From a virus, in the IMG/VR virus record IMGVR_UViG_3300035698_008169, positions 1 through 55,644 of that record: a stretch of 55,644 bases of DNA; one strand, written 5' to 3'. This document shows, in pieces, positions 26,700-35,029 of the stretch. The first letter of the stretch is position 1, and every line of letters starts with the position of its first letter. The position numbers were made by a program, and so were the translations under genes. The notes beneath the pieces were generated by a model. The model saw nothing but the letters and a program-made list of their open reading frames with translations. It did not search any database and was not told where the DNA came from.

Positions 26700-27146
26700 T
26701 TAAGAACCCGAAGAACTTGTACCTGGATCTTGTTCACAACCTTCATCACCAGCAGTGATTCCAACAAAGTTGTAACTTTCTGTCGCTAGATCACGTGCTC
26801 CAACCGCACCAGAACGCTCGATCATTTTGCAACGATGAACAGTAAGAACTGTAGTACCACTAATCTTATCAGTGATTTCAGCTGTTAATTCTGGCTGAGT
26901 AAGAATGTTTGCCAATTTAGGCTGAAATCCTTCACCAATGACCGAATAAGTAGGAACTCTAAAGCCACTCGCACTAAAAGTTACATAATACGCGGTTTCT
27001 GAGTATTCCACTGGTTCTAACATGTCCAAAACATTAACAGGAAGATGTTCATGCGTAATGGTATAAGAAACACTGGTTGCCCAAGCGACTTTCTTACCAC
27101 TTAATTTAAAAACTACTCTGGCTCCACTAACAGTATTACTAGGCAT
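26700..27146 (-). CDS. Tail tube protein
   Basis: This 148-aa protein is beta-rich (Ser, Thr, Val), with an opening VFKLSGKKVAWATSVSY segment and a central TVLTVHRCKM strand. Size, composition and position directly after the sheath gene match tail tube proteins of contractile-tailed phages, which polymerise as stacked hexamers around the tape measure. It has a full AAAGGAGG ribosome binding site and is followed by a strong terminator hairpin, both fitting a highly expressed structural protein. The C-terminus ends in a Gly/Ser tail. Confidence 0.8.
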   Translation of the reverse strand: MPSNTVSGARVVFKLSGKKVAWATSVSYTITHEHLPVNVLDMLEPVEYSETAYYVTFSASGFRVPTYSVIGEGFQPKLANILTQPELTAEITDKISGTTVLTVHRCKMIERSGAVGARDLATESYNFVGITAGDEGCEQDPGTSSSGS

Positions 27147-27163
27147 TGTATAACCTCCTTTTA

Positions 27164-29449
27164 TTATGCGCTGTCGCGAATATTATCCAACGTTATCCTG
27201 GCCAAAATGAAGTCGATGCCCTGGAGTGGTGTAATGATAACATCAACATAAACCGAATTACCTGTAACCGAAACCATGAGATCTTTATAGCCTTTATAAC
27301 CGTTAGATTCATCCGGAACCAACAAACCAGCACTTCTGAAATTACCAAGTATAGAAGCGGTAACATTCACTACGGACTGAGTTGCTGTCGAATTCCTCTG
27401 TCTGCCTGTACCAATAAAAATGGCCTCAAGCTGATTTCTCATATTGTAAGCTACATAATGAGCAACTTCCATGACTGAAATTCTATTAAAAGTAAAATTG
27501 GCATCTTTACCGTAAGTTGTGTTACCAACCACGATACGATACCCACCAGAATCAGGTTCTTCAACAACACAAAGACCAGCGTCAATTGCTGAGTCAACGT
27601 CTTGTTTTGAATCATAATCTTCATGACTAATACCATAGATATTTAAATATTTATAAGTAATTGGCTCGCCAACTTCTGTACCGGATTGTACTCCCGCCAT
27701 GCAGGCAGCAAGTACGTGGGGTTGTTTAGTGGCTAGATCGCCATCTTCAGTAACAAAACTAATGTCTTGTAATGCCATTGTAGTGAATTCTGAATTCATT
27801 GCTTTGGCAGCGTTTCTGGAAAGTAAGAAGGTGTCTTTATAACCAACATAACAGTTACGCTCTGAACGATTTTTTGTATTAGAAGCTGTACGACAATGCG
27901 TGTCAGCTTGTGCTATAACCGAGTTAATCGTGTATGTGGAGCCCGCGTCTGTTAAACCATCTGTGACGTCCTCGGTACCATCCTGAGATATACACGGCAT
28001 AACCGTATTACAACGGTATGAAAGTAAAGCATCAAAACCGCTTTGAAAATCGGTATTAGCCGAAGATCCTCTAACACCACCAGTAAAATAACGCTTTGCT
28101 GTGGGCGCAATAATTTCTACCGCTCCATAAACTTCATCGATGAGTTCAACCTGTACTAAACTAGACTGATCATTGATGTTACCTTGGATTTCAAGCTGCG
28201 CACCCTTAAGGTCAACAGGTAAATCTTCGATATTAATGGCACTGTACCAATCAAGCCATGCGGCATTACGAATTGAAGCATTGCCGTATGTCGTAACGCA
28301 TGTATAACTGGCGTTATTATTGATAAGATCAACTAATTCTTTAATTGTGTAATTCTCAAGAGTAAGGTCTAGGTCATCTGCTGCAACACCTGTACAAGTT
28401 GTTGTGAGATGTTTCAAGCCGCCCGACAATTTAATGTCCATAACGGCAGGAGTACCGGCACCCGTGTAATAAATCGACATGTACACGTCATTTTGATTTT
28501 CATCAATTGCTTCAACGGTGTCATTTTTATTAATAACAACAATCCTTCCACCACGTGAACCACGGACGGGACCAGCTCCACCAGGAGTAACTACTAATGT
28601 AGTAGCATTAATCGCCGATGCAACCGTTAATTTAAGATCAGTTTCTACTCCACCAACGCCTACGCCTACTGATAACATCGAATATTCATGCAATGACGTA
28701 GCCGCCGTGATAATTACAGGATCAATAGTAAAAGAGATTTTGGCCGTGCCAGAAGCCACAAAAGTGACTGGCTGTGATGGTGCCCATGTTGGAGTTGCAG
28801 TGTCTGCACCAACCACAACGGGCGTGCCATTAAGCAATGTAACTAAATCAGCTAATGTAGCAATAGCTACTGAACCGCCAGGGGCGGTAGCAAATGTACA
28901 TGTGTATGTAACTGCGCCATTAATTACAACAAGAGTATCAGCGTCAGTGATGGTTAATGGGAAAGTAATGTCGGTATCAGAAACGATAGTGCCTTCATCA
29001 TCAAGAGAAAGCCCTTCCGAAATGTAATAACTAATTAGGTTTCCACTTTCACCATAATTTGATGCTGTCATGTCATAATAGTCATCATCTACAGTATCAA
29101 TGTTTGTAACGGCCGATAATGCTTGTACTGAACTGTTTGTTTTCCAAATTCTAACCATTTGAGAACCATTAGGTACCCTAGCATCCCTAGCTGGGCTAAT
29201 AAGCGCTCTAGCGACATCCACAATAGGACCGCTTTCGTAGGTGTCCACTAAATTGGAAATTTGAGTTACATAATAAGACTGTACTCCAATCCCAGTAGCG
29301 TCACCAGGAGCCCCACCAATGGCTTCTCCAACAATGCCGACAATACCTGTGTCGGAAAGTGGGAATCCCCCTAAAACATTAACTGTAGTTTTAGAATAAG
29401 CACCAGGCCTATAGATAGTGGCTCCATTAAAAGAAATTTTAATTGACAT
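27164..29449 (-). CDS. Tail sheath protein
   Basis: This 761-aa protein forms the contractile sheath. The N-terminus (FNGATIYRPGAYSKTTV) and the C-terminus (VYVDVIITPLQGIDFILARI) match the conserved ends of phage sheath proteins, which provide the inter-subunit beta-strand linkers. A large beta-rich insertion (about residues 100-450) probably forms the outer domains and explains a length above the usual 400-660 aa. It is directly upstream of the tube gene with an AAAGGAG site. This gene is the clearest evidence that the phage is a myovirus. Confidence 0.93.
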   Translation of the reverse strand: MSIKISFNGATIYRPGAYSKTTVNVLGGFPLSDTGIVGIVGEAIGGAPGDATGIGVQSYYVTQISNLVDTYESGPIVDVARALISPARDARVPNGSQMVRIWKTNSSVQALSAVTNIDTVDDDYYDMTASNYGESGNLISYYISEGLSLDDEGTIVSDTDITFPLTITDADTLVVINGAVTYTCTFATAPGGSVAIATLADLVTLLNGTPVVVGADTATPTWAPSQPVTFVASGTAKISFTIDPVIITAATSLHEYSMLSVGVGVGGVETDLKLTVASAINATTLVVTPGGAGPVRGSRGGRIVVINKNDTVEAIDENQNDVYMSIYYTGAGTPAVMDIKLSGGLKHLTTTCTGVAADDLDLTLENYTIKELVDLINNNASYTCVTTYGNASIRNAAWLDWYSAINIEDLPVDLKGAQLEIQGNINDQSSLVQVELIDEVYGAVEIIAPTAKRYFTGGVRGSSANTDFQSGFDALLSYRCNTVMPCISQDGTEDVTDGLTDAGSTYTINSVIAQADTHCRTASNTKNRSERNCYVGYKDTFLLSRNAAKAMNSEFTTMALQDISFVTEDGDLATKQPHVLAACMAGVQSGTEVGEPITYKYLNIYGISHEDYDSKQDVDSAIDAGLCVVEEPDSGGYRIVVGNTTYGKDANFTFNRISVMEVAHYVAYNMRNQLEAIFIGTGRQRNSTATQSVVNVTASILGNFRSAGLLVPDESNGYKGYKDLMVSVTGNSVYVDVIITPLQGIDFILARITLDNIRDSA

Positions 29450-29464
29450 AGCCTACTCCTTTAT

Positions 29465-29827
29465 TTAATATGTGCTAAAAAGTTCTTCCCACTCTTTTAT
29501 TGTCATCTGGGGTTTAGCACTCTTAGATTCAGCGAAAAGTTTCATTGATTTATACCAATGTTTTTTCGATTTAGTTGAATTAAACCAAACATCAAAGCTA
29601 CGGAGAGGTTCATTAGAAGTAGATTTAATTACTTCGTCATGAATTACCACCGCCTTAGTTTGTTTAGTCTTTTTCTTTTCCTTCTCTTTGGGCTTCTCGC
29701 TGGACGTTTTTCTCTCTGGAAGTTTTACTTCCTCGATAATCTTTTTATCTACCACTTCAGACATGATCGCCTCATCTTTCTTTTCATCTTTTTTGATTTT
29801 TTCAGTATACTTTTCTTTTATAACCAT
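29465..29827 (-). CDS. Lys/Glu-rich small protein upstream of the sheath gene
   Basis: I do not recognise this 120-aa protein. The first about 65 residues are extremely charged (Lys and Glu runs) and likely disordered or coiled. The C-terminal half is more folded (LRSFDVWFNSTKSKKHWYKSMKLF). No membrane segment is visible. Tight packing between the 309-aa neck/tail protein and the sheath, with TAGGAG before the ATG, supports a real gene, possibly a small tail-completion or assembly factor. Confidence 0.5.
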   Translation of the reverse strand: MVIKEKYTEKIKKDEKKDEAIMSEVVDKKIIEEVKLPERKTSSEKPKEKEKKKTKQTKAVVIHDEVIKSTSNEPLRSFDVWFNSTKSKKHWYKSMKLFAESKSAKPQMTIKEWEELFSTY

Positions 29828-29853
29828 AGCTACTCCTAGATAATCATATATAC

Positions 29854-30783
29854 TTACTCATCCTCAGTAGTATCTACTGTAAATATATCACCATCTTCAC
29901 GGGGGTAAATATCCTTCTGGACGCGTACTTTATCGCTAATAGCACCAGCTATGCGATCCCTAGCTTCTAACCATTGGAAGAAGGTGTAGGCATATATGTC
30001 TAAGGAACGAGTATAAATGTGTTCTGGTAATTTCATCTCATCTCTAGTAAAATCACTGGCTGCCCACGTAGTTAAAACAAGTCCTCTTTTAGTTAGACGT
30101 GTTTTCTCTGATAACATAATATAAATTAGTAAATAATGAAGGTTTTTGGTCATAAATGCATCTTCAGTATGAACACTAATTAAAAGGCGATGCTGTACCG
30201 GTACTTCAAGGTGCCTCTCTCTATAAAAAGAGATATTACTAATGACTTCACCAGTGCCGGTGGCATCAATGTCAGACCCAGGAGCCACACCTATGATTTT
30301 TTTGCCCGATTCATCTATCATTGCAATGATAGCATAAGAAGTATTAGTAGTGTCCCTAAAAAGCTGACCAGTAGAAACGCTGTCCAAGACAGTTCCCGCA
30401 TCAAGATGTATAAACCCAGTATCGTCATCATAACTATCAATGGTTATAGTCTCCAATATGATTTCAGGATCAGTAGAAGTATCCTCTGTATACCCATAAT
30501 CACCAAGATAAGCTTTATCTTGCATTTCATCAAAATTTAAAGTAGTGATAGTTACACAAGGTATTTTAGAAGGCACATCATGGTACCCTTGTAAAATTGG
30601 TATCTGATTATCAGTAATGTAAGTCTTTATTTTATTGATCGTGTCTTGGCCATAATGGTTATCTAGGTAATCTTCTTTATAGATACCTAACCAGTCATTG
30701 AATTTTTCGGGATTCTCCCGCAAGAGCCTAAAACCCTCATGAAAAATTCCCTCTAAAATTATTTCTGGAATAATTATACTCAT
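29854..30783 (-). CDS. Putative tail terminator/neck protein
   Basis: This 309-aa protein has no motif that I can name. It is mixed alpha/beta, with an N-terminal region IIIPEIILEGIFHEGFRLL, a central beta insertion (about 90-185) and a C-terminal EARDRIAGAISDKVRVQKDIYPR. Its place just before the sheath gene, after the small neck proteins, is where tail terminator or tail completion proteins lie in contractile-tailed phages. That role is inferred from gene order only. The ribosome binding site before the ATG is weak. Confidence 0.5.
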   Translation of the reverse strand: MSIIIPEIILEGIFHEGFRLLRENPEKFNDWLGIYKEDYLDNHYGQDTINKIKTYITDNQIPILQGYHDVPSKIPCVTITTLNFDEMQDKAYLGDYGYTEDTSTDPEIILETITIDSYDDDTGFIHLDAGTVLDSVSTGQLFRDTTNTSYAIIAMIDESGKKIIGVAPGSDIDATGTGEVISNISFYRERHLEVPVQHRLLISVHTEDAFMTKNLHYLLIYIMLSEKTRLTKRGLVLTTWAASDFTRDEMKLPEHIYTRSLDIYAYTFFQWLEARDRIAGAISDKVRVQKDIYPREDGDIFTVDTTEDE

Positions 30784-30803
30784 TACTAAAAAATTATATA
30801 TTA

Positions 30804-31382
30804 CTAAATACCGCGACTAAATGTTCGTGCTATTAAAGTATCTATTTTTAATTTAATTGATAGATATACTTCGGGCATAATTTGATACCCCTCAAAATTA
30901 AGCGGGGGCTTGGTTTTAGCTATCTTTTTAGATGTTGTAACAGCCTTTTGGGTGTCGTTCTTGCGATTTTGTAAAGCCTGCAACTCCCCATGTAAATTGG
31001 GAGCTCTACGGGCATCGCCAAACACATTATTATTGGGAGTAGTGGTAGATTTTTGCGGTTGGTCCTTCTGCAATGCGGCTACATGATCCGGGACTCCAGT
31101 ATCCCATTTAAATGCTTTACCTTTAACTCCAACATGATATTCTATATAACCATAATGCACGTCCATTTTTTTATAGAACACACCTTTTAGATAGGCATTC
31201 AAGATTTTTTTATCTTTAATTTTTCGAATGGCTTTAAGTTGGATATCTCGATGTGCTTCTACGGCGATAGACTCTATTGAACTTTGAAAAGCCTTAATGA
31301 TCTTCTCTTCAAATTTTTTACCTCTTGTAGAATCTCCAGCATAGAGTAACCCAGCCATGTCTAAAACTAACTCTTTGGCCAT
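30804..31382 (-). CDS. Putative neck/tail completion protein
   Basis: This 192-aa basic protein has helical N-terminal segments (KKFEEKIIKAFQSSIESIA) and a Gly/Lys-rich C-terminal half. Small basic proteins of about 150-200 aa at this place between head-closure and tail-terminator genes are often HK97 gp10-like, but I do not see a clear signature, so the call rests on order and size. It overlaps the upstream 128-aa gene by 16 bases and ends with two consecutive stops (TAG TAA). Confidence 0.45.
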   Translation of the reverse strand: MAKELVLDMAGLLYAGDSTRGKKFEEKIIKAFQSSIESIAVEAHRDIQLKAIRKIKDKKILNAYLKGVFYKKMDVHYGYIEYHVGVKGKAFKWDTGVPDHVAALQKDQPQKSTTTPNNNVFGDARRAPNLHGELQALQNRKNDTQKAVTTSKKIAKTKPPLNFEGYQIMPEVYLSIKLKIDTLIARTFSRGI

Positions 31383-31753
31383 TTTGATATTGTCCTTTTA
31401 ATATCGTCATCCGTGCGTGGTTTTACAACCTCATTGACCGTTTTTTCTTCTGGGTGTACTGTGTCATGGGCGATTTTTTTAACAGAAGTACCACCCTTGA
31501 TTTTGTTAACCACTTTGTGGGCAATTTTTTGCACAAAATTTTCTTTATGCTTTTTTGCTGATTGCCATTCACCAGTAGCATCATAAAGTTGGTAACGTCC
31601 GACCTCTTCCATAGTAGTAGGATTATAGTGGATAGATTCACCAATATACTTTGCCTTAATGCGTTCCTTGGCCTTTTTAATAATCAAGTGGGGTTTCAAT
31701 AATTTCATGGTCAATTTCTTGAGGCTCGACAGGAGGCTTAAAAGGTAATCCAT
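31367..31753 (-). CDS. Small basic protein overlapping the head-closure candidate
   Basis: I do not recognise this 128-aa protein. It is basic, with a Lys-rich helix early (IIKKAKERIKAKYIGE) and a short Ile/Val/Lys stretch in the middle. The ATG at 31753 has AAGGA five bases upstream, which supports the long version even though it overlaps the preceding gene by 77 bases in another frame. The next ATG, 31708, would remove 15 residues but has a poor site. It belongs to the neck gene set. Confidence 0.45.
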   Translation of the reverse strand: MDYLLSLLSSLKKLTMKLLKPHLIIKKAKERIKAKYIGESIHYNPTTMEEVGRYQLYDATGEWQSAKKHKENFVQKIAHKVVNKIKGGTSVKKIAHDTVHPEEKTVNEVVKPRTDDDIKRTISKWPKS

Positions 31754-32510
31754 TTACGTCCTTTTTAGTAACATAGTAATCTTTTTTAATTAATGCAAAC
31801 TGTGGGAATCTGATAGTTTGTTTCCCAGGCGAACGAAGTTGTTGAGAGTATCTACCCTCATGCATTAATTCTAAGACCCTATATACTGGTCTAAACAGAT
31901 AGCTTACTGTAAAGGCCTCTCCGATACCCTCTTCGGGGTTTCCGTTAGGTCTGGGCTTACCAGGTTCCCAGACAATGTTTCCATCTCTACTAAGTTTAAA
32001 ATGACTTCCTTCTTTATACTCTTTACCATTTCGGTCCATCACATACAAAACTTTTAATGCTTGATACCTTAATAAATCCATGTCTCCATCGGACTTATTC
32101 AAAAGCTCATAAAACCTTTCTTCTTGATCTAAAAGTGTAATACGGTCAAAATAAGAAACTAAAATCTGGCCTCCATCATCATCAATAGTTGGAATCGAAA
32201 TTAGGGCTTGTCCGGGCTCAAAAATGCCCTCCTTTAAAAAGGCCCTAACTAAAGCATTCTGTTGGAACACCGCCCAACATTCAATTGGATCATAATGAAC
32301 AAAACCATTTTCACAAAGAGTACAGTTTGGATCATGCTGCATAGAATCAACTGTGGCCTTGTAATTAGGACACACAGAAGTCTTTTCAATTTGAACACGG
32401 ATTCCGTGTTGAGCTATTAAAGCATTGAAAGCTATAGGGTCAAAATGCAATTCCGGATCTTTACGATAAGGATTGTTTCTTGGATATCTATTATTACTAT
32501 TACCAGCCAT
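31677..32510 (-). CDS. Putative head-closure/neck protein with cysteine cluster
   Basis: This 277-aa protein lies between capsid and tail genes, where head-closure proteins occur. Near residues 43-62 it has a cysteine cluster (CPNY, then CTLCENG) that may bind zinc. The middle part is beta-rich, with an acidic ISIPTIDDDGGQI, and the C-terminus is Pro/Glu-rich. No named family was recognised, so the assignment is positional. The ATG overlaps the stop of the preceding frame by one base (TAATG), with AGGGA upstream. Confidence 0.45.
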   Translation of the reverse strand: MAGNSNNRYPRNNPYRKDPELHFDPIAFNALIAQHGIRVQIEKTSVCPNYKATVDSMQHDPNCTLCENGFVHYDPIECWAVFQQNALVRAFLKEGIFEPGQALISIPTIDDDGGQILVSYFDRITLLDQEERFYELLNKSDGDMDLLRYQALKVLYVMDRNGKEYKEGSHFKLSRDGNIVWEPGKPRPNGNPEEGIGEAFTVSYLFRPVYRVLELMHEGRYSQQLRSPGKQTIRFPQFALIKKDYYVTKKDVNGLPFKPPVEPQEIDHEIIETPLDY

Positions 32511-33064
32511 TATAATTCCCTAGTTTTTAATAATTTATTCTTAGTGTACCAACCCTCGACCGCTTTAGCGATCTTATTGCTTTTCTCATCAATCTTTAGG
32601 GCTTTACGAAGTATGTTTTTAAACACAATTTTATATGATTCAATATTATCCGTGGTAATTTCCAAATTACTTTTCATGTAATGGCGACGTTGTCTCATTT
32701 TACTCCTTGAATTATCGGCTCTCTTAGCATGTGTTGTAGTATCGCCCGCACTTGAACTCTGTTTTTGTCCTCTAGTCTCTTTAGGCCCAATCATCGCAGA
32801 GGGCGTAGATGTCTTTTTACTAACGTGGGTTACTCTGTCTGGGTTACCAGTCACACTATAAGGTCTTGCATTGGCTTTTTTAGGGACGGAAGGAGGACGC
32901 CGATTATGGGCATTTTCCGTATATTTAGATTTAGGATTCCAGGGGAGCGTACGACCCGATTGGCTAGAGACTTTTAAATTTCTTATTTTTTTGCCTTTTT
33001 TCTTAGCCTTAGCTTTTGGGGCTCCTTGCTTGTCAGCTTTAACATTCGTTTTTTTCTTAGCGCC
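32510..33064 (-). CDS. Lys-rich basic protein, in-frame continuation of the InPase gene beyond an amber codon
   Basis: Directly after the TAG at 33065-33067, the same frame stays open for 184 sense codons to a TAA at 32510. The first about 30 codons continue the Lys-rich composition of the end of the upstream gene (GAKKKTNVKADK, AKAKKKGKK). A Pro/Ser/Lys-rich linker and a helical end (YKIVFKNILRKALKI) follow. There is no ATG or GTG with a ribosome binding site at its start. The first in-frame start-like codon is a GTG at 32854 with no site, giving 114 aa. I read this as the C-terminal part of one 441-residue protein, either made by readthrough or cut by a recent nonsense mutation. Confidence 0.6.
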   Translation of the reverse strand, partial: GAKKKTNVKADKQGAPKAKAKKKGKKIRNLKVSSQSGRTLPWNPKSKYTENAHNRRPPSVPKKANARPYSVTGNPDRVTHVSKKTSTPSAMIGPKETRGQKQSSSAGDTTTHAKRADNSRSKMRQRRHYMKSNLEITTDNIESYKIVFKNILRKALKIDEKSNKIAKAVEGWYTKNKLLKTREL

Positions 33065-33838
33065 CTACTTCCCCTTTTTCTTCTTGTCTTTTTTACTACC
33101 TCTGGATTTTTCCATTTCCTTAAGTTTAGTGTAATAATCTGGCATCTCATCCAAATGAGCAATAGCAATCTTGGCTGTGGCTGTTTCATTATCGTGGGTT
33201 ACGTCAGTCTTTTTGTTCTGAGAACCATGTTCTACTTCAACATTCAGACCCATATGAAATTGATGCTGATCATACTTACCCCAGTCTAGTTTCAATTTGT
33301 CCCCTACGTGTTTAGCGTCTTCCATAGAGAATTTTTCTGGCGTTGATTTTTGTATTATGGCGTCTGATATGCGCTTAGAAATATTTTGTTTTAACCAAGC
33401 TTTATCTATCTTCTTAACCTCTTTGCCGATTATTTTTTCCTTCAATTCATCAACGGTCATTTTAGTACAACCTCCCCAAAAAGAACTATTAGTATAATGT
33501 TTTAAATAAGCCTCTTTGGCCTCTTTTTCATTAGTAAATCCTAACATAATTTTGTCTTCGTCGTGCTTACCACCAATGGTTTGATGAACTACAAAGACCA
33601 TTTCTGAGTCTTTGTCGGGGCCAACATAACAATCTATGTGATCTCCATCTTTACCAAGGGTACGTTTAATGTATCCATAATCATGACACATCTTTGTAGT
33701 ACCCGACCGACCGTTTCTGTCGGTCCATTCACGCACAGACCCCTTGCGGTTTTCAACCGAGATCTGTAAACCCTGAAATGGATACTTTTTCTGAAGTTTC
33801 CATCCAGAAAAAGTTGGGGTTTTACCCTTTAAAGACAT
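33065..33838 (-). CDS. InPase-like plus DUF5661 protein (polyvalent-protein type domains)
   Basis: This 257-aa protein combines two domains known from phage polyvalent proteins. Residues about 10-135 resemble the phage inorganic-pyrophosphatase-like (InPase) domain: HDYGYIKRTLGKDGDHIDCYVG, in which the acidic DGDHID is the probable metal site, then IMLGFTNEKEAKEAYLKHY. Residues about 168-245 resemble DUF5661: FSMEDAKHVG, then HMGLNVEVEHG and HLDEMPDYYTKL. The end is a Lys-rich tail stopping at TAG, yet the frame continues downstream. AAAGGA precedes the ATG. Such proteins may be packaged and delivered with the DNA; that is inference. Confidence 0.75.
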   Translation of the reverse strand: MSLKGKTPTFSGWKLQKKYPFQGLQISVENRKGSVREWTDRNGRSGTTKMCHDYGYIKRTLGKDGDHIDCYVGPDKDSEMVFVVHQTIGGKHDEDKIMLGFTNEKEAKEAYLKHYTNSSFWGGCTKMTVDELKEKIIGKEVKKIDKAWLKQNISKRISDAIIQKSTPEKFSMEDAKHVGDKLKLDWGKYDQHQFHMGLNVEVEHGSQNKKTDVTHDNETATAKIAIAHLDEMPDYYTKLKEMEKSRGSKKDKKKKGK

Positions 33839-33847
33839 ATTAATCCT

Positions 33848-34258
33848 TTAGTATGCTGTCCCAGTTTTTGGTGGTTTATTTGCATCTGGGTCCACCATCG
33901 ATGATTTTTCACAAGGAGATGGATTACCACGAATCAAGTCAATGTTAGCCCTAAAAATGGCTTCTTGATGTTCTTTAGATTTACACATCTCAGCTTGTCC
34001 ACCGTTAGCCTTTTCAGAAGAACCGTGGATAAGTTTTGACCCGGCATTAACAGTTGCGTCCGCAACACTACCAACTGCTCCACCGGCGATTGCGCCACCA
34101 AGAGCTCCAAGAGGGCCTAAAGTAGCCCCGCCCACTGCTCCAATTTTAGCACCAGCGCTGCCAAATCCCTTTTCCATTTCATTTTCTATTTCACCTTCTC
34201 TTATTGACTTTGCAATAACGTCGGTGAAACTTTCATCATCTCTATATAAGTATACCAT
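33848..34258 (-). CDS. Glycine-zipper small protein
   Basis: This 136-aa protein has a long Gly/Ala-rich stretch at about residues 32-75 (GSAGAKIGAVGGATLG, GALGGAIAGGAVGS), a glycine-zipper pattern able to insert in or pack against membranes. The N-terminus is acidic and the C-terminus is polar with two Cys. No family was recognised. It could be a virion-carried pore or channel component or a membrane-active assembly factor. AAGGAG lies upstream of the ATG, which overlaps the preceding stop by one base. Confidence 0.55.
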   Translation of the reverse strand: MVYLYRDDESFTDVIAKSIREGEIENEMEKGFGSAGAKIGAVGGATLGPLGALGGAIAGGAVGSVADATVNAGSKLIHGSSEKANGGQAEMCKSKEHQEAIFRANIDLIRGNPSPCEKSSMVDPDANKPPKTGTAY

Positions 34259-35019
34259 TAGATCATCTCCTTTTTCTGCTTGCGATTCCTTGGTTTCTTT
34301 TTAACTTTGCTAGCAATTACGTCCAAAATGATTGGAGCTGCGATACTGGCCACCGCCCCCCATGCTTTTTCAGCCCTATTGGATCTAATTTCTGCCACTT
34401 TAGCTCTTACAATTTCTTCTAAAGATTTTTTAATAAGGGTAGGCTTTCTTAAATCTGCTTTACCTTCTGATTTCGCGGCCGTCCCCTCCATCCATGTTCT
34501 AAATTTTTTATTACCTTCAGATTCTGGCTCAGCTCTAGGCGAGGCCGATTCCGGTTTTTTAACCGCTGACCCTGCGGTATCCATGGGAGATGTAGCCTTC
34601 ATTTTGCTGTAATGTTTATTTACATGTCCCTCAAGTTTTTGGCTATATTCCTTGGCTTTTTTCCTAGCTGTGTGTCTAAACAAAGACCCGTATTTAGAGC
34701 CCTCAGCCAATTTATAGGCCGCATCCCCAACTTTATCATGGTTCCAAGAAACTTTTTCTGGTAGCGCCGTCTTGGTCTTCTCTTTAGCTGACTCCCAAAC
34801 TCGGCCTTTACTAACACTAGTAGACCAATCTTGACCTTTACAGTCTGCAATGTCCAGAGGAGGATTAGCTTTTCTATAACGTCTCTGACGAATTTTATCT
34901 AACATAGAGTGTGAACCACCCAATGATTGGGAAACTTTTTTACGTACTCCGTATGCAGACCCTCTACCAACAGTGCGGGATCGACTTGTAGTACGACTTC
35001 CAGGCCTAGCCTTATTCAT
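34258..35019 (-). CDS. Basic hypothetical protein of the neck region
   Basis: I do not recognise this protein of about 253 aa. It is strongly basic, starting with an Arg/Ser/Gly-rich tail (NKARPGSRTTSRSR), with a Pro/Glu/Ser-rich middle and a hydrophobic segment near the C-terminus (AWGAVASIAAPIILDVIAS) followed by a Lys/Arg tail. I place the start at the ATG at 35019, where AAGGAG stands eight bases upstream; an earlier in-frame start inside the previous gene is unlikely. It could bind DNA or be packaged. Confidence 0.5.
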   Translation of the reverse strand: MNKARPGSRTTSRSRTVGRGSAYGVRKKVSQSLGGSHSMLDKIRQRRYRKANPPLDIADCKGQDWSTSVSKGRVWESAKEKTKTALPEKVSWNHDKVGDAAYKLAEGSKYGSLFRHTARKKAKEYSQKLEGHVNKHYSKMKATSPMDTAGSAVKKPESASPRAEPESEGNKKFRTWMEGTAAKSEGKADLRKPTLIKKSLEEIVRAKVAEIRSNRAEKAWGAVASIAAPIILDVIASKVKKKPRNRKQKKEMI

Positions 35020-35029
35020 AATAAACTCC

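Noticed and set aside
32510-32854. Independent 114-aa gene starting at GTG 32854
   Set aside because: There is no ribosome binding site before the GTG, and coding-like sequence continues upstream in the same frame to the amber codon, so it is better read as the tail of the InPase gene.
7834-33067. Global reassignment of TAG to an amino acid
   Set aside because: TAG closes several genes at natural ends (for example 7834, 25758, 30804, 31367), where continued reading gives only short non-coding frames overlapping the next gene. Only the 33065 TAG interrupts a coherent frame.
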